The translations under genes were made by a program, and so were the position numbers. From NCBI RefSeq assembly GCF_018476885.1, contig NZ_JAHCVJ010000005.1:1-64000 (forward strand): a DNA stretch of 64,000 nt. Direction: 5' to 3'. Position 1 is the stretch's first letter. The number at the start of each line of letters is the position of its first letter. The notes under the pieces are model-generated. The model was not told the DNA's origin. It was given only the letters and a program-made list of their open reading frames with translations, and did no database searches. The stretch comes from Geoanaerobacter pelophilus (GTDB lineage Bacteria; Desulfobacterota; Desulfuromonadia; Geobacterales; DSM-12255). Shown here one piece after another: positions 22,898-33,108 of this stretch.

Positions 22898-24887
22898 TGC
22901 CGAGGCCGAGCAGGATGCTCTGCAGCAGAAGCTGGCCGGACTCGGCGAATATTCCCTCCGCAAGACCTACTACCCTGAACTGCAGCAGCGCCTTGACCAG
23001 CTTGAACGGTTCAAGGCGTTTATTGATCACAGCAACGATATTATCTTCCTGATTGAAGTCCCCTCTGCCCTGATCGTTGATGTCAACGACTCCGCCAGCA
23101 GGCAAATGAGATGGTCCCGCGACGAACTGCTGAACAATTCCATTTTTGCCTTTTCCGATCTGGCTGCTTCTGCGGTTGCAGTGGCGCTTATCTGCCGTTC
23201 TCAGGAAGGTGACGGCACGCAGGCGTTGGCCGTGGCCGAGCTGTTCACCAAGGAGCAGGGGAAAATCCCGGTCGAGCTGACCTTGAGCCGGATGCGGTTT
23301 GACGACGGCACCTATGTGATCGCCGCTGCCCGTGACATTTCCGTACGGCGCAAGGCCGAAGCGGCGCTGCGCGCCAGTGAGCGGTTTCTCAGCAATATCG
23401 TTGACAATATCCCGGCCATTGTTTTTGCCAAAGATGCCAAGGACCTGCGCTATGTCGCCTTCAACAAGGCGGCTGAGGAGTTGCTTGGATATGCGCGGGA
23501 AGATCTGCTGGGGCGCACCGATTTCGACATCTTCCCTAGCGAGCAGGCAGCAGCCTTTGTCGCGCAGGATCGCCAGGTTCTGGCCAAGGGCGAGCTTGTC
23601 GAAATCCAGGAGGAAACAGCCAAGACCAGCCGCGGCGACGACCTGATCCTGCGCACCAAGAAGATACCGCTGTTCGACGATTCCGGGGTGGCTCAGTATC
23701 TGCTGGGGATAGCCGAGGACATTACCGAGCGAAAACGGCTGGAAGAGCAGTTGCTGCAATCCCAGAAAATGGAAGCGATCGGCCGGCTTGCCGGAGGGAT
23801 TGCCCATGATTTCAACAATATCCTGATGGTGATCATGGGGTATGCCGATGTGCTGAAGCGGGGCGACGGGTTGTCCGGGCCGCAACTGGAAAATGTGCGC
23901 AAGATTGCCAGCGCATCGGAGAAGGCGGCCCAGTTGACCGGCAACCTGCTTACCTTCAGCCGCAAGCAGGTGATGAAGACCCGGATCGCCAATGTTAAAG
24001 AGATTGTGCTGCATATCGAGGAGTTTGTCGGCAGGATCATCGGCGAGGATATTCAGCTCAGGACACTCTTTAGCCCGGACGATCTGCTGGTTGACGTTGA
24101 CAGTGGCCAGATCGAACAGGTGTTGCTCAATCTGGCCACCAATGCCCGCGACGCCATGCCGAAAGGGGGCGTCCTCACCATCGAGACCGGGGTCCAGGAG
24201 TTGGATGCGTCACAGCTGCACGCTGTTGAAGGGCTTGCTCCGGGGCGTTACGCCTGCATTGCCATATCTGACACTGGCATGGGGATGGATGAAAAGACCC
24301 GGCAAAAGATCTTCGAGCCGTTTTTTACCACCAAGGAGCCGGGGAAGGGGACCGGCCTCGGCATGGCGATCGTTTACGGGATCCTCAAGCAGCACAAGGG
24401 GCTAATAAACGTCTACAGCGAGCCGGGGATTGGTACTACTTTCAGGATTTACCTGCCGCTGGTGACTCTCGCCGAGGTTAACGAGTTGCCGGAGTCGAGC
24501 CCGATCCGGCCGAGCGGCGGCACCGAAACCATCCTGGTGGCCGAAGACGAAGCCGATGTAAGGTCTCTGGTCGAGGAGATTCTTGTAGGTCACGGTTATC
24601 GGGTGATTACGGCGATCAATGGCCTGGATGCGGTGGAGAAGTATGCTGCGCACCGGGATGACGTCAAGCTGGTTCTGATGGATATGATCATGCCGCGGAT
24701 GAGCGGCAAGGATGCCTGCGAGAGGATCAAGCAGCAGGACCCGGAGGCCAGGGTACTCTTCATCAGCGGTTATACCATGGATTTTGTCCGCCAATGCGAT
24801 CTGCTGGATGAGCGGACTGACCTGGTCATGAAGCCGGTGCAGCCTTGGGATCTTCTGCGCCGTGTGCGGGAGATGCTGGACAGCTGA
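22881..24887 (+). CDS. Hybrid PAS sensor histidine kinase with C-terminal receiver domain
   Basis: The 668-residue cytoplasmic protein has PAS 1 (about 35-150), PAS 2 with PAC (160-285), H box [11 protein letters not shown], the ATPase domain ([33 protein letters not shown]) and a receiver domain from about 545, with phospho-acceptor Asp in [13 protein letters not shown]. Phosphate flows internally and probably onward to a histidine phosphotransfer protein elsewhere. The ATG at 22881 has GAGG at a good distance and overlaps the dehydrogenase stop; a TTG twelve bases earlier is less likely. Coupling to an alcohol dehydrogenase suggests it senses that pathway (inference). Confidence 0.9.
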   Translation: MKNRSDAEAEQDALQQKLAGLGEYSLRKTYYPELQQRLDQLERFKAFIDHSNDIIFLIEVPSALIVDVNDSASRQMRWSRDELLNNSIFAFSDLAASAVAVALICRSQEGDGTQALAVAELFTKEQGKIPVELTLSRMRFDDGTYVIAAARDISVRRKAEAALRASERFLSNIVDNIPAIVFAKDAKDLRYVAFNKAAEELLGYAREDLLGRTDFDIFPSEQAAAFVAQDRQVLAKGELVEIQEETAKTSRGDDLILRTKKIPLFDDSGVAQYLLGIAEDITERKRLEEQLLQSQKMEAIGRLAGGIAHDFNNILMVIMGYADVLKRGDGLSGPQLENVRKIASASEKAAQLTGNLLTFSRKQVMKTRIANVKEIVLHIEEFVGRIIGEDIQLRTLFSPDDLLVDVDSGQIEQVLLNLATNARDAMPKGGVLTIETGVQELDASQLHAVEGLAPGRYACIAISDTGMGMDEKTRQKIFEPFFTTKEPGKGTGLGMAIVYGILKQHKGLINVYSEPGIGTTFRIYLPLVTLAEVNELPESSPIRPSGGTETILVAEDEADVRSLVEEILVGHGYRVITAINGLDAVEKYAAHRDDVKLVLMDMIMPRMSGKDACERIKQQDPEARVLFISGYTMDFVRQCDLLDERTDLVMKPVQPWDLLRRVREMLDS

Positions 24888-24903
24888 CCTCTGCCTTAGC
24901 TGC

Positions 24904-26331
24904 TCACCGCGCCATCATCTCTGCTGGCTGGTCCTTGCTGCAATCGGCCGATACGCCAGGCTCAGCCCGCTCGCCGTCCCTGAGGCGGTAGTAGTCATCA
25001 GGGGTGTTGATATTGCGGAACGAACCGAACTCCGGGTCTAAGCAGCCCACCTCGGCAGCAGGCACGATCCGAACGGGAAAGCGATCGAACAGGCGCACGA
25101 TCCGGCGGACCCCTGCTGCAAGGGCCTCATCCATGGCCGGCAGGGCCGTCTTACCATAGAACGCATGCAACGGTTCCGTGCCGCTATCACTTTCCGGCAC
25201 CAGAGCGGCATAGTTTCCCCTGACTGCGGCGAGCCCGCGAATCAGGCCGCTGTTCAGGTACGGCATGTCACAGGCAGTGACGAAAATGTGTGGGTTGCTA
25301 CTGTGGTGAAGTCCGGCGTGGATGCCGGCCAAAGCTCCCTTGCCCACATGGAGGTCTGTGACCTTGCGGCAGGGGAGAAAGGCGTAGAGTTCGGGGTTGT
25401 TGGTGACGACAATGACCTCGTCGAACAGCTCCGCATGTTGCCGGTAGATCGCTTCGATGAACTGCCCTCCCTTGTATGGCAGGAGCGCCTTGTTGCTTCC
25501 CATGCGGCGCGACTCTCCTCCGGCGAGAATAACGCCGGTAATGCCCGGAATCCTGCCCGTTGCCGTAACCTGTTCCGAAAGCTCCTGCGTCAAGTGCAGC
25601 CGTTCCGGATGACTATAGACAGTGAATTTCCCCCCACGCACATAACCGATCAGGGTAATCCCCGCATCATCGCAGAGCTGAACCGCCTTGTCCGTGGGAG
25701 AGGTCCGCGAAGCAATGAGCGGAATGCCCAGCAGGGCGGCCTTGGCCGCCAGCTCCGTGGAAACCCGGCCTGACGTGACCAACATCCGGCCAGCCAGATC
25801 GATCCCCTTCAGCAACGCCTCACCCGCAATCCGGTCCAGGGTGTTATGCCGGCCGATATCCTCCGCATACAGGATTAGCTCCTTGCCATCGCCAATGGCA
25901 GCCGAGTGAATACCGCCATGGGTCCGGTAGCGGTCGGCCTCCCTGGCCAGTCGGTCCATGAGATCGAAGAGAGCGGCAGGGGTAAAGCTCCCGCCGGAAA
26001 CGGCAGCGAGCCGCTCCGGCAGCGAGAAGGTAATGCCGGTCCCGCACCCTGAGGTGAGGACCGGCTTCAGCCGTTCGGGGAGCTCCCCCTTAATCCTGAC
26101 ATTGGCAATGCCGTAGTCATTACAGACCGACAGCATCTCAAAATCAGCCACCGAGGAGACAAACCCCTGCAACCGGAGAAATCCTGCTACCAGGAACCTG
26201 AGGTCGTGAGGAGAGGCAATAAGGGTTGCCAGCTCCCGGCCATTGACCGTGAGCGCCAGGGGAAACTCGTTGACGACCCCTTCCTCGGTTGATGTGAGGC
26301 GGCCTTTGCTATAGGTGTAGACGGTTTTCAT
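24904..26331 (-). CDS. FdhD-MobA fusion: formate dehydrogenase sulfurtransferase plus molybdenum cofactor guanylyltransferase
   Basis: In this 475-residue two-domain protein, residues 1-265 are FdhD, which carries sulfur to the bis-MGD cofactor of formate dehydrogenase (NEFPLALTVNG, EDIGRHNTLDRIAG, SGRVSTELAAKAA, PTDKAVQL). Residues 266-455 are MobA, which adds GMP to molybdopterin (GVILAGGESRRMGSNKALL, TACDMPYL, EPLHAFY). Both activities are needed by the formate dehydrogenase encoded upstream in the same operon (28-base gap after the membrane subunit). The FdhD cysteine loop reads TSGCGTGITF: the first Cys is present but the second Cys of the enterobacterial CxxC is absent. Confidence 0.92.
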   Translation of the reverse strand: MKTVYTYSKGRLTSTEEGVVNEFPLALTVNGRELATLIASPHDLRFLVAGFLRLQGFVSSVADFEMLSVCNDYGIANVRIKGELPERLKPVLTSGCGTGITFSLPERLAAVSGGSFTPAALFDLMDRLAREADRYRTHGGIHSAAIGDGKELILYAEDIGRHNTLDRIAGEALLKGIDLAGRMLVTSGRVSTELAAKAALLGIPLIASRTSPTDKAVQLCDDAGITLIGYVRGGKFTVYSHPERLHLTQELSEQVTATGRIPGITGVILAGGESRRMGSNKALLPYKGGQFIEAIYRQHAELFDEVIVVTNNPELYAFLPCRKVTDLHVGKGALAGIHAGLHHSSNPHIFVTACDMPYLNSGLIRGLAAVRGNYAALVPESDSGTEPLHAFYGKTALPAMDEALAAGVRRIVRLFDRFPVRIVPAAEVGCLDPEFGSFRNINTPDDYYRLRDGERAEPGVSADCSKDQPAEMMAR

Positions 26332-26359
26332 ATAATCCCTATTTTCGCAACATGATTAA

Positions 26360-27580
26360 TTAAGCAACAGTCTCTGATTTCTTGCCATGGCTTCCGCCAT
26401 CCGGTTCGATGCGGCGAGCGTGGTCAGGTATTGAGTAATCGACCGTCTCGGGGTGATGTTCGAAAATCGGGAAGTACTTGGCCACCAGTACGAAGAAGAG
26501 GATATGGGCGGCAATGATCCCGATGGTGACCAGTGACTCAATTATTGATGGGTAGTAGATCAGCTGATCCGGCTGTTCCATGCCGAACATGGAGACATTG
26601 AAGCGGTTCAGCACCAGGCCGGCAATCACCAGCGTTGCTCCACGCAACTGCATCCGCTGGTCTTCACGATATTCCCGCTTCATAAACATGAACATCGGTG
26701 CAATCACCCCGATGATGATTTCAGCCAGAAACAGTGCCAGCAAACTGGGACGGTCGAAGAGGGGACCGTGGGACAGCAGGGTAGTGGCGGCAAGCTTTAC
26801 CACCAGATAGACACCCAGCACCCAAGGGAGGATTTTGGTCAATACCTCCAGCAGTTCGGACTCATCTGGTTGGCCCATAAAGCGGTGCACCATGGTTGCT
26901 TCCAGGATGATGATCGAAATGCCGGTGAAAATTGCCGACATCCAGAACAGGAGTGGCAGCAGCGGGTTGTACCAGAGGGCATGCAGCTTATCCACGGCAA
27001 TCAGGAAAAAGGTTCCCAGGGAGGATTGGTGCAGGGTTGAGATGGACGCAGCTCCGATGACCAGCGGCATCTCCAGCCAGCGCAGCACCCGCAGCGGCAG
27101 GTGATAGCCGAACTTCTCGCAGACCGGCGACAGGAACTCCAGGAACAGGACCGTGGTATAGGCCATGATGCACATTGAGACCTCGAACATGGGCGAATGA
27201 ACGTTCCAGTAGACCATGGTGTGCCAGGCGCGCTGGGGTTGCCCCAGGTCCAGCAGTAGCCCGACACTGACCAGCGAATAGCCCAGAAAGCCGGTGACGA
27301 TGGCCGGTCGCACCAGCGGTTCCAGCTTTTTGATGTGAAAGCAGTGGACGATGGCGCCCAGGGTAAAGGCCCCGGCTGCCAGCGGCACAGCAGTAACGAC
27401 GTCAAACGATATCCACAAGCCCCAGGGATAGACATCATTCAGGTTGGTGGTTACCCCGAGCCCCAGCACAAAGCGCACTGCAGATGCCAGCACTCCCAGT
27501 CCCACCAGGGCGATCATCAACTTGAGGAAATTGTGGTAGCCCTTGATTTCATTGATGATAATTCGTGCCGCTGCGGTCAT
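26360..27580 (-). CDS. NrfD/HybB-type membrane subunit of formate dehydrogenase
   Basis: The 406-residue protein has about nine to ten membrane spans and motifs typical of the NrfD/PsrC/HybB group: GLWISFDVVTAVPLAAGAF, LGQPQRAWHTMVYWNVHSPMFEVS, and SSLGTFF after ISTLHQ. It anchors the FeS subunit and passes electrons to or from the quinone pool without haem. It overlaps the FeS-subunit gene by four bases (ATGA) and precedes the FdhD-MobA fusion. This type of membrane subunit differs from the cytochrome b of the E. coli FdnI system. Confidence 0.9.
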   Translation of the reverse strand: MTAAARIIINEIKGYHNFLKLMIALVGLGVLASAVRFVLGLGVTTNLNDVYPWGLWISFDVVTAVPLAAGAFTLGAIVHCFHIKKLEPLVRPAIVTGFLGYSLVSVGLLLDLGQPQRAWHTMVYWNVHSPMFEVSMCIMAYTTVLFLEFLSPVCEKFGYHLPLRVLRWLEMPLVIGAASISTLHQSSLGTFFLIAVDKLHALWYNPLLPLLFWMSAIFTGISIIILEATMVHRFMGQPDESELLEVLTKILPWVLGVYLVVKLAATTLLSHGPLFDRPSLLALFLAEIIIGVIAPMFMFMKREYREDQRMQLRGATLVIAGLVLNRFNVSMFGMEQPDQLIYYPSIIESLVTIGIIAAHILFFVLVAKYFPIFEHHPETVDYSIPDHARRIEPDGGSHGKKSETVA

Positions 27581-28425
27581 CGGTCAACCTCCTTGTTCTC
27601 CGGCGCAGCTGCGCCGTTAAGCTGGTCCTGTTCGCGTTTGATCCGTTCCTTGCGATGGTTGAACCAGGAAACAAGGGACAATCCACCTCCTACCGTCAGG
27701 AAGATCCCTGGAACCAGGCGCAGCGCCTGCCAGGTATAGGAGGGAAGGGAGCGCTTGGTGACCGGCTTGAAGCCCAGTTCATCCAGCGGTTGCTGGGTCA
27801 GGTAGAGAATGCTGGTGCCGCCTGCCTCGTCTTTGCCATATATTGCGTTGTAGTAGCGCTCCGGTCGATTCTTCAGGCGCTTCCCGGCCTCTTTGAGCAT
27901 CTCGGCGCGACTGCCGTAGGAAATGGCAGTCGGGCAGGCCGTGGCACAGGCCGGCTGCAGCCCTTCCTTGACGCGGCTGTAGCAACCGGTGCATTTGCGC
28001 ACCAGGGGAAAGGCCTTGCTCCATTCGTACTTGGGAACGCCAAAGGGGCAGGCAATCATGCAGAAACGGCAGCCGATGCAGCGCTTGGCGTCGTAGATTA
28101 CCGGTCCTTCGGCAGTTTTCTTGAAGGCACCTACCGGACAGACTGAGGCACAGGCCGGTTCGTTGCAGTGCATGCACATCTCTTTGTAAAAGGCGAACTC
28201 GTTCTGACCGTTCTTCTGATAGTCCTTGAACTTGACGCGGGTAAAGGTGTACTCCGACATCAGTGGCGGGTTCTGGTACCCCTCGCCGCTGAAGAACTTG
28301 GTGTCTTCGGCCTTAAGCTGATTCCACTGCTTACAAGCCACCTGACAGCCACGGCAGCCGGTGCACTTGGTGGTATCAATCAGGAATGCCTTTGTTTTGT
28401 CGAAATTTGCGGTTGAGGAACTCAT
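27577..28425 (-). CDS. Formate dehydrogenase iron-sulfur (FdnH/HybA-like) subunit
   Basis: The 282-residue protein has four 4Fe-4S cysteine sets: CTGCRGCQVACKQW, CMHCNEPACASVCP, CIGCRFCMIACPFGVP and CTGCYSRVKEGLQPACATACP. These form the electron wire from the catalytic subunit to the membrane subunit. Near the C-terminus a hydrophobic helix (LVPGIFLTVGGGLSLVSWF) probably anchors it. It overlaps both neighbours by four bases, so the three subunits are translationally coupled. Confidence 0.92.
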   Translation of the reverse strand: MSSSTANFDKTKAFLIDTTKCTGCRGCQVACKQWNQLKAEDTKFFSGEGYQNPPLMSEYTFTRVKFKDYQKNGQNEFAFYKEMCMHCNEPACASVCPVGAFKKTAEGPVIYDAKRCIGCRFCMIACPFGVPKYEWSKAFPLVRKCTGCYSRVKEGLQPACATACPTAISYGSRAEMLKEAGKRLKNRPERYYNAIYGKDEAGGTSILYLTQQPLDELGFKPVTKRSLPSYTWQALRLVPGIFLTVGGGLSLVSWFNHRKERIKREQDQLNGAAAPENKEVDR

Positions 28426-31400
28426 GCCTTTTTACCCCCTTTTTCAAGATTACAGAGAAACGCCTTGAACTCGGGGATGCTGGTGTTAGCGCAACCGACC
28501 GCCGGGGTCAGCATATTGGCGCTGTCACCTGTAGACAGTCCGGCGTAGCCGAAATGCCAGGGCATGCCGATCTGCTCGATCTGCTTGCCTCCCACAGTAA
28601 ACGGCCTGAGACGTGAGGTAACCAGGGCCATGGCCTCGATTGAGCCTCGTTCGGTGGTAACCTTGACGGTGTCACCTTTTTTTATGCCCTTCTGTTTGGC
28701 CAGGGTTTCACTGATCTCCACAAACATATCCGGCACCAGTTCGTTCAACCAGGTGAGACTGCGGGTCATGCCGCCGGTTTGCCAGTGTTCGGTCATGCGG
28801 TAGGTGGTGCCGATAAAGGGAAACTTGGCCAAGTCGCTGGAGACATTGGTGGGTATCTTGACACTCGGGTTGTTTTGCACCTTGGACATCAGGTTGCGGG
28901 CCGGACTCTCCACCGGCTCGTAATGTTCGGGGAACGGACCATCTTTCAAGTCCAGGGCATACAGCCGGGCATGCCCTTCGGGCAGCATGATGAAGGGATA
29001 CTTGCCTTCCTTGTCGTCTTTCATGGGGGGCCAGGGGCCGTCAGGCACATCGCCCTTCCATTTCTTTTCAAGCCCATCCCAGGCAATAACCGGGCGCTTG
29101 GGATTGAACGGCTCGCCTGCCGGGTTTACTGAGGCGCGGTTGTAGATGATGCGGCGGTTTACCGGCCAGCACCAGGCCCATTTCGGGAACATTCCCAGGT
29201 TGCCCGGATCACTGTCGTCACGGCGCGCCATCAGATTGCCGTCCTTGGTATAGGAACCGCTGTAGATCCAGCAGCCACCGGTTGTGGAGCCATCGGCCAT
29301 CAGGTACTTGAACCCCGGCACCGGATCCCCGGCCTTGAACTCAAGGGTTTTATCCTTTTCCTTTACGGTCACGTCTTTGGTAAAGTAGCCATTGATCTCC
29401 TTGGCCACCAGATGCACCTCCGGCTCATGTCCGGTGCCATAGTTCCAGGCCATTTTGGTGATCGGCTCCGGGAAAACGCCCTTATCTTTGGTGTAGAGGT
29501 TACGCACCCTCTTGAAAAACTGGTCGATGATCCAGAGATCGCTCATGGACTGTCCCACCGGCTCCACCGCCTTATAGCGCCATTGCGCCCAGCGGCCGGA
29601 GTTGGAGATGGACCCTTCCTTCTCCACTGACGAAGCTGCCGGCAGCATGAATACTTCGGTCTGGATCTCCTTGGGGTTGGTGCCGGGGCGTTTCCAGAAG
29701 ATAGAGGTCTCGGTTTCCCACAGGTCCACCGTCACCAGCCACTTGAGCTTGCCCAGCGCTGTCCGGGCATGGCCGGAATCGGGACCGCCGACGGCCGGGT
29801 TCATCCCCATGCAGACCAGTCCTTCCAGTTCACCCTTGCCCATCTTTTCAATGATTTTGTTGTACGCATAGCTTCCCATGCGTTTGGGCAGGTAGGAGTA
29901 GCAGAAGTCGTTTTCTGCTGTGGCATTGTCGCCATACCAGGACTTGAGCAGGCTGGTGACATACTTGGGTGTGTTCCCCCACCAGTTGGCGCTCTTGGAG
30001 TCCTTGGTCTTGGGGGTCCATTTCTCCACGTAGCTCTTGAGATCTACGTTGTCGAACTCCGGTGATTTGAGATAACCGGGGAGCAGATGAAACAGCAGGC
30101 CGTAGTCAGTGGATCCCTGCACATTGGATTCACCGCGCAAGGCGTTGACTCCGCCGCCGGCAATGCCGATATTGCCCAGCAGCATCTGCAGCATGGCCAC
30201 GGCGCGGACATTCTGAGTGCCGTGAGTCGATTGGGTAATGCCCATGGCGTAGAGGATCGTGCCTGCCTTGTCAGGACGGCCGGTGGCGCAGAAATTCTGG
30301 GCAACCTTGAGATAGTCTTCCTTTTTGGTGCCGGTGATAGAGCAGACCATATCTACCGTGTAACGCGAGTAGTGTTTCTTGAGGAGCTGGTAGACACTGC
30401 GCGGGTTTTTCATGGTCAGGTCGCGGCGGGGATTGCCGTCTGGACTGACTTCGTAAGCCCATGATTTCAGGTCATACATCTTTTCCTGATCATCGAAAGA
30501 GCAGAACAGGCCGTCCTGGAAATCGTATTTTTCTCCGACGAGGAAGGTGGCGTTGGTATATTCGCGCACGTACTCCTCATGGATCAGGTTGTTCTGCAGG
30601 GCATAATTGATCATGCCGCCCAGAAAGGCGATGTCGGTACCGGGGCGGACCTGGGCGTAGATGTCTGCTTTGGAAGCGCTGCGGGTGTAGCGGGGATCAA
30701 CGACAATCAGCTTGCCGCCGTTGTCCATGGCTTCTTCGATCCACTTGAAAGAGATCGGGTGATTCTCGGCCGGGTTGCAGCCGATGATAAAAATGCTGTC
30801 GCTGTTCTTCAGGTCAATCCAGTGATTCGTCATTGCCCCACGTCCAAATGAAGCCGCCAGACCGGCGACTGTAGAGGAGTGTCATAATCGGGCTTGATGT
30901 TCCAGCTGGCCTACTCCCATGGCGCGGGCAAATTTTGACCAGAGGTAGCATTCCTCATTATCCAGGCCGGCGCCGCCGAAAAAGGCCATGCCGTCAGTAC
31001 GGTTGACGACGTATTCCTTGTTGTCCTTCTTATTCATTTCGCTGGACTTGAAGGATTTGTCGCGAGTCTCTTTCATGCGCAGGGCGATGCGGTCCAGGGC
31101 CCAGTCCCAGCTCTTTTCCTCGAACTTGTCAGATCCCGGCGCCCGGTACATGACCTTTTGCAGGCGGCGCTCATTGACCGCCACCTGAAACAGCGAACTC
31201 CCCTTGGAACAGAGCGCACCCTGGTTGATGGGGTGTTTGGGGTCGCCCTCGATGTTGATGACCTTGCCGTTTTTGGTGTGCACCAACAGGCCGCAGCCTA
31301 CCGCGCAAAACGGACAGATGGTGGTGGATGCCTTAATCCCCTTGATTCGCGTTTCCGGCGCATCGGCATTGGCTTCCCCCGGGGTGCCGGACAGGGCGAC

Positions 31401-31454
31401 ACCGGCGCCGGCCAACCCCACTCCTTGCAGAAACTGCCTGCGTGAAATTGCCAT
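28422..31454 (-). CDS. fdnG: Formate dehydrogenase catalytic subunit, selenoprotein with Tat signal
   Basis: This is a molybdenum (or tungsten) bis-MGD enzyme oxidising formate to CO2. The frame is interrupted only by UGA at 30884-30882, which I read as selenocysteine 191: HQARL-Sec-HSSTVAGLAASFGRGAMTNHW matches the active site of FdnG-type enzymes. A SECIS hairpin follows (30853-30869). Start: ATG at 31454 with AAAGGAGA, giving the Tat motif SRRQFLQG and hydrophobic h-region; an upstream start at 31499 would bury it. Cluster motif: CPFCAVGCGLLVH...CSKGS. Total 1010 residues. The Tat signal places the enzyme outside the membrane. It is first in the operon fdnG - FeS subunit - membrane subunit - FdhD-MobA, read from a sigma-54 promoter. 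Without recoding it would be misread as two genes. Confidence 0.95.
30853..30869 (-). promoter_or_regulatory. Bacterial SECIS element in fdnG
   Basis: Read on the minus strand, GTCGCC-GGTCT-GGCGGC forms a six-pair stem (one G-U) with a five-base loop containing the conserved GGUC. It begins 12 bases after the UGA, the spacing seen in E. coli fdhF/fdnG SECIS elements. Confidence 0.85.
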
Positions 31455-31514
31455 GGTATTCTCCTTTGTAAAGTAAAAGGCATGTAACTTGCCTATCATT
31501 AATTCCGGGCGTAT

Positions 31515-31533
31515 ACAGCAACTGGCATGCCAC
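31515..31533 (-). promoter_or_regulatory. Sigma-54 promoter for the formate dehydrogenase operon
   Basis: The minus strand reads TGGCATGCCAGTTGCTG, with GG at 31531-31530 and GC at 31519-31518 (ten bases between). Transcription would start near 31506, about 50 bases before the fdnG ATG. The sigma-54 activator gene at 31726 is the obvious controller. Confidence 0.82.
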
Positions 31534-31725
31534 GGACGGATAGATAGATTTTCGGAAGTTGTTATTGTTTAACTAGTTGGAATTGTTGTGAAGGTGGGCA
31601 GAAGGATGTTTGTGGTTAAACATTAAAATTTCCAGGCATTGTTTACAAACAGCAAATGCTGTAACATTTTGGCTGCATTGTTATTGCTTGCTAATGAATT
31701 TACCCGTGACTAGAGGCGGAGATCA

Positions 31726-33108
31726 ATGACAGCACGAATCCTGATCTGTGACGACGAGGTTGAAATACTGAGCTATCTGCGCAAGATCCTGGTGGCCAAA
31801 GGGGTGGCGGTGGAGTCTTTCACCTCGGGCATGGCGCTGCTCAATCACCTGGAGAACAGCGCCGCCGAGACTGCCGACCTGATCCTGCTGGACATCAAGA
31901 TGCCGGACATTGACGGCATCCGGGTGCTGGAACGGATCAGGGCTCTGGAGATGGAGATCCCGGTGCTGATCATGACCGCCTATGCCTGCATCGGTTCTGC
32001 CATCGAAGCAATCAGGCTGGGTGCCTACGATTACGTTACCAAGCCGTTTCCCAAGGAGAAGGTGCTCGGGGTGCTGGAAAACATCATCGAGCGGAAGCTG
32101 CTTCGGCAGGAGAACCAGGCCCTGAAGGAGGAATTGAAGAAACCGACGGCCCTGAAAAAGATCGTCTTTACCAGTTCCCGTTTTCGCGAGGTCCATGATT
32201 TGGCGCGGCAGGTCGCGGCCAGCGAAGCCAATATCCTGATTCTCGGCGAATCTGGTACTGGCAAGGAGCTGGTGGCCGGCCTCATTCATGGCAACAGTCG
32301 GCGGAGCGCGGGCAGCTTTCTCTCGCTCAATTGCGCCGCTCTCACCGATACCTTGCTGGAAAGCCAGCTTTTCGGTCATGTGCGCGGTGCCTTCACAGGT
32401 GCGGTCACTCATCAGAAAGGGCTGCTGGAAGAGGCCGACGGCGGGACCCTTTTTCTGGACGAGATCGGCGACATGAGCCTTCAGCTCCAGGCAAAACTGC
32501 TGCGGGTCCTCCAGGAGCGCGACTTTATCCCGGTGGGCGATACCCGGCTCAGAAACGTCGATGTCCGCTTTGTTGCCGCCACCAACAAGGACCTGCTCAG
32601 GGAGGTCAAACTGGGGCGCTTTCGCGAAGACCTGTTCTACCGGCTTAACGTCATCCCTATTACGCTGCCGCCCTTGCGGGAACGGAAAGAGGATATCGAG
32701 CCGCTTGCCAGGCATTTTGTCGCCAGGTTTTCCCTCCACATGAAAAAGGAGGTCAGCGACGTGAGCCGGGACGCCATCCGCAAACTCATCGACTATTCCT
32801 GGCCCGGCAATATCAGGGAGCTGGAGAATGTCATCGAACGGGCCATGATCCTGGCGCAGGGAACGGTTATCACCGCCGATCTGCTCCCCCTGCTGAGTAG
32901 CGAGCCATCAGCGGATTCTCAAGCGCCAGGGCGTATGGTTTCGCTGGCAACGGTTGAGAAGGACCATATCCAGTACGTGTTGAAAAAGTCCGGCTATCAC
33001 AAAAGCCGGGCCGCCGGTGTCCTTGGCATTGCCCGGCGGACCCTTGATCGGAAGATCGAGGAGTATGGCCTGGTGGACAGCGTCTATGCCGAAGGCGATG
33101 TGTGCTGA
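31726..33108 (+). CDS. Sigma-54-dependent response regulator of the formate dehydrogenase locus
   Basis: The 460-residue protein has a receiver (1-120, Asp56 in LILLDIKMP), AAA+ domain ([36 protein letters not shown]) and Fis-type helix-turn-helix at the end ([20 protein letters not shown]). It is divergent from fdnG, whose promoter has a near-consensus sigma-54 site, so it very likely activates formate dehydrogenase expression. Its stop overlaps the start of the sensor kinase gene. A paralogue is at 8401-9774. Confidence 0.93.
   Translation: MTARILICDDEVEILSYLRKILVAKGVAVESFTSGMALLNHLENSAAETADLILLDIKMPDIDGIRVLERIRALEMEIPVLIMTAYACIGSAIEAIRLGAYDYVTKPFPKEKVLGVLENIIERKLLRQENQALKEELKKPTALKKIVFTSSRFREVHDLARQVAASEANILILGESGTGKELVAGLIHGNSRRSAGSFLSLNCAALTDTLLESQLFGHVRGAFTGAVTHQKGLLEEADGGTLFLDEIGDMSLQLQAKLLRVLQERDFIPVGDTRLRNVDVRFVAATNKDLLREVKLGRFREDLFYRLNVIPITLPPLRERKEDIEPLARHFVARFSLHMKKEVSDVSRDAIRKLIDYSWPGNIRELENVIERAMILAQGTVITADLLPLLSSEPSADSQAPGRMVSLATVEKDHIQYVLKKSGYHKSRAAGVLGIARRTLDRKIEEYGLVDSVYAEGDVC

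Noticed and set aside
21797-24014. Long minus-strand frames (388 and 403 codons)
   Set aside because: Antisense to the alcohol dehydrogenase and hybrid kinase with intact motifs; no ribosome-binding sites.
30833-30882. Apparent frameshift or stop splitting the formate dehydrogenase gene in two
   Set aside because: The interrupting codon is a UGA at the conserved active-site position, followed by a SECIS-type hairpin; it is a selenocysteine codon, not damage.
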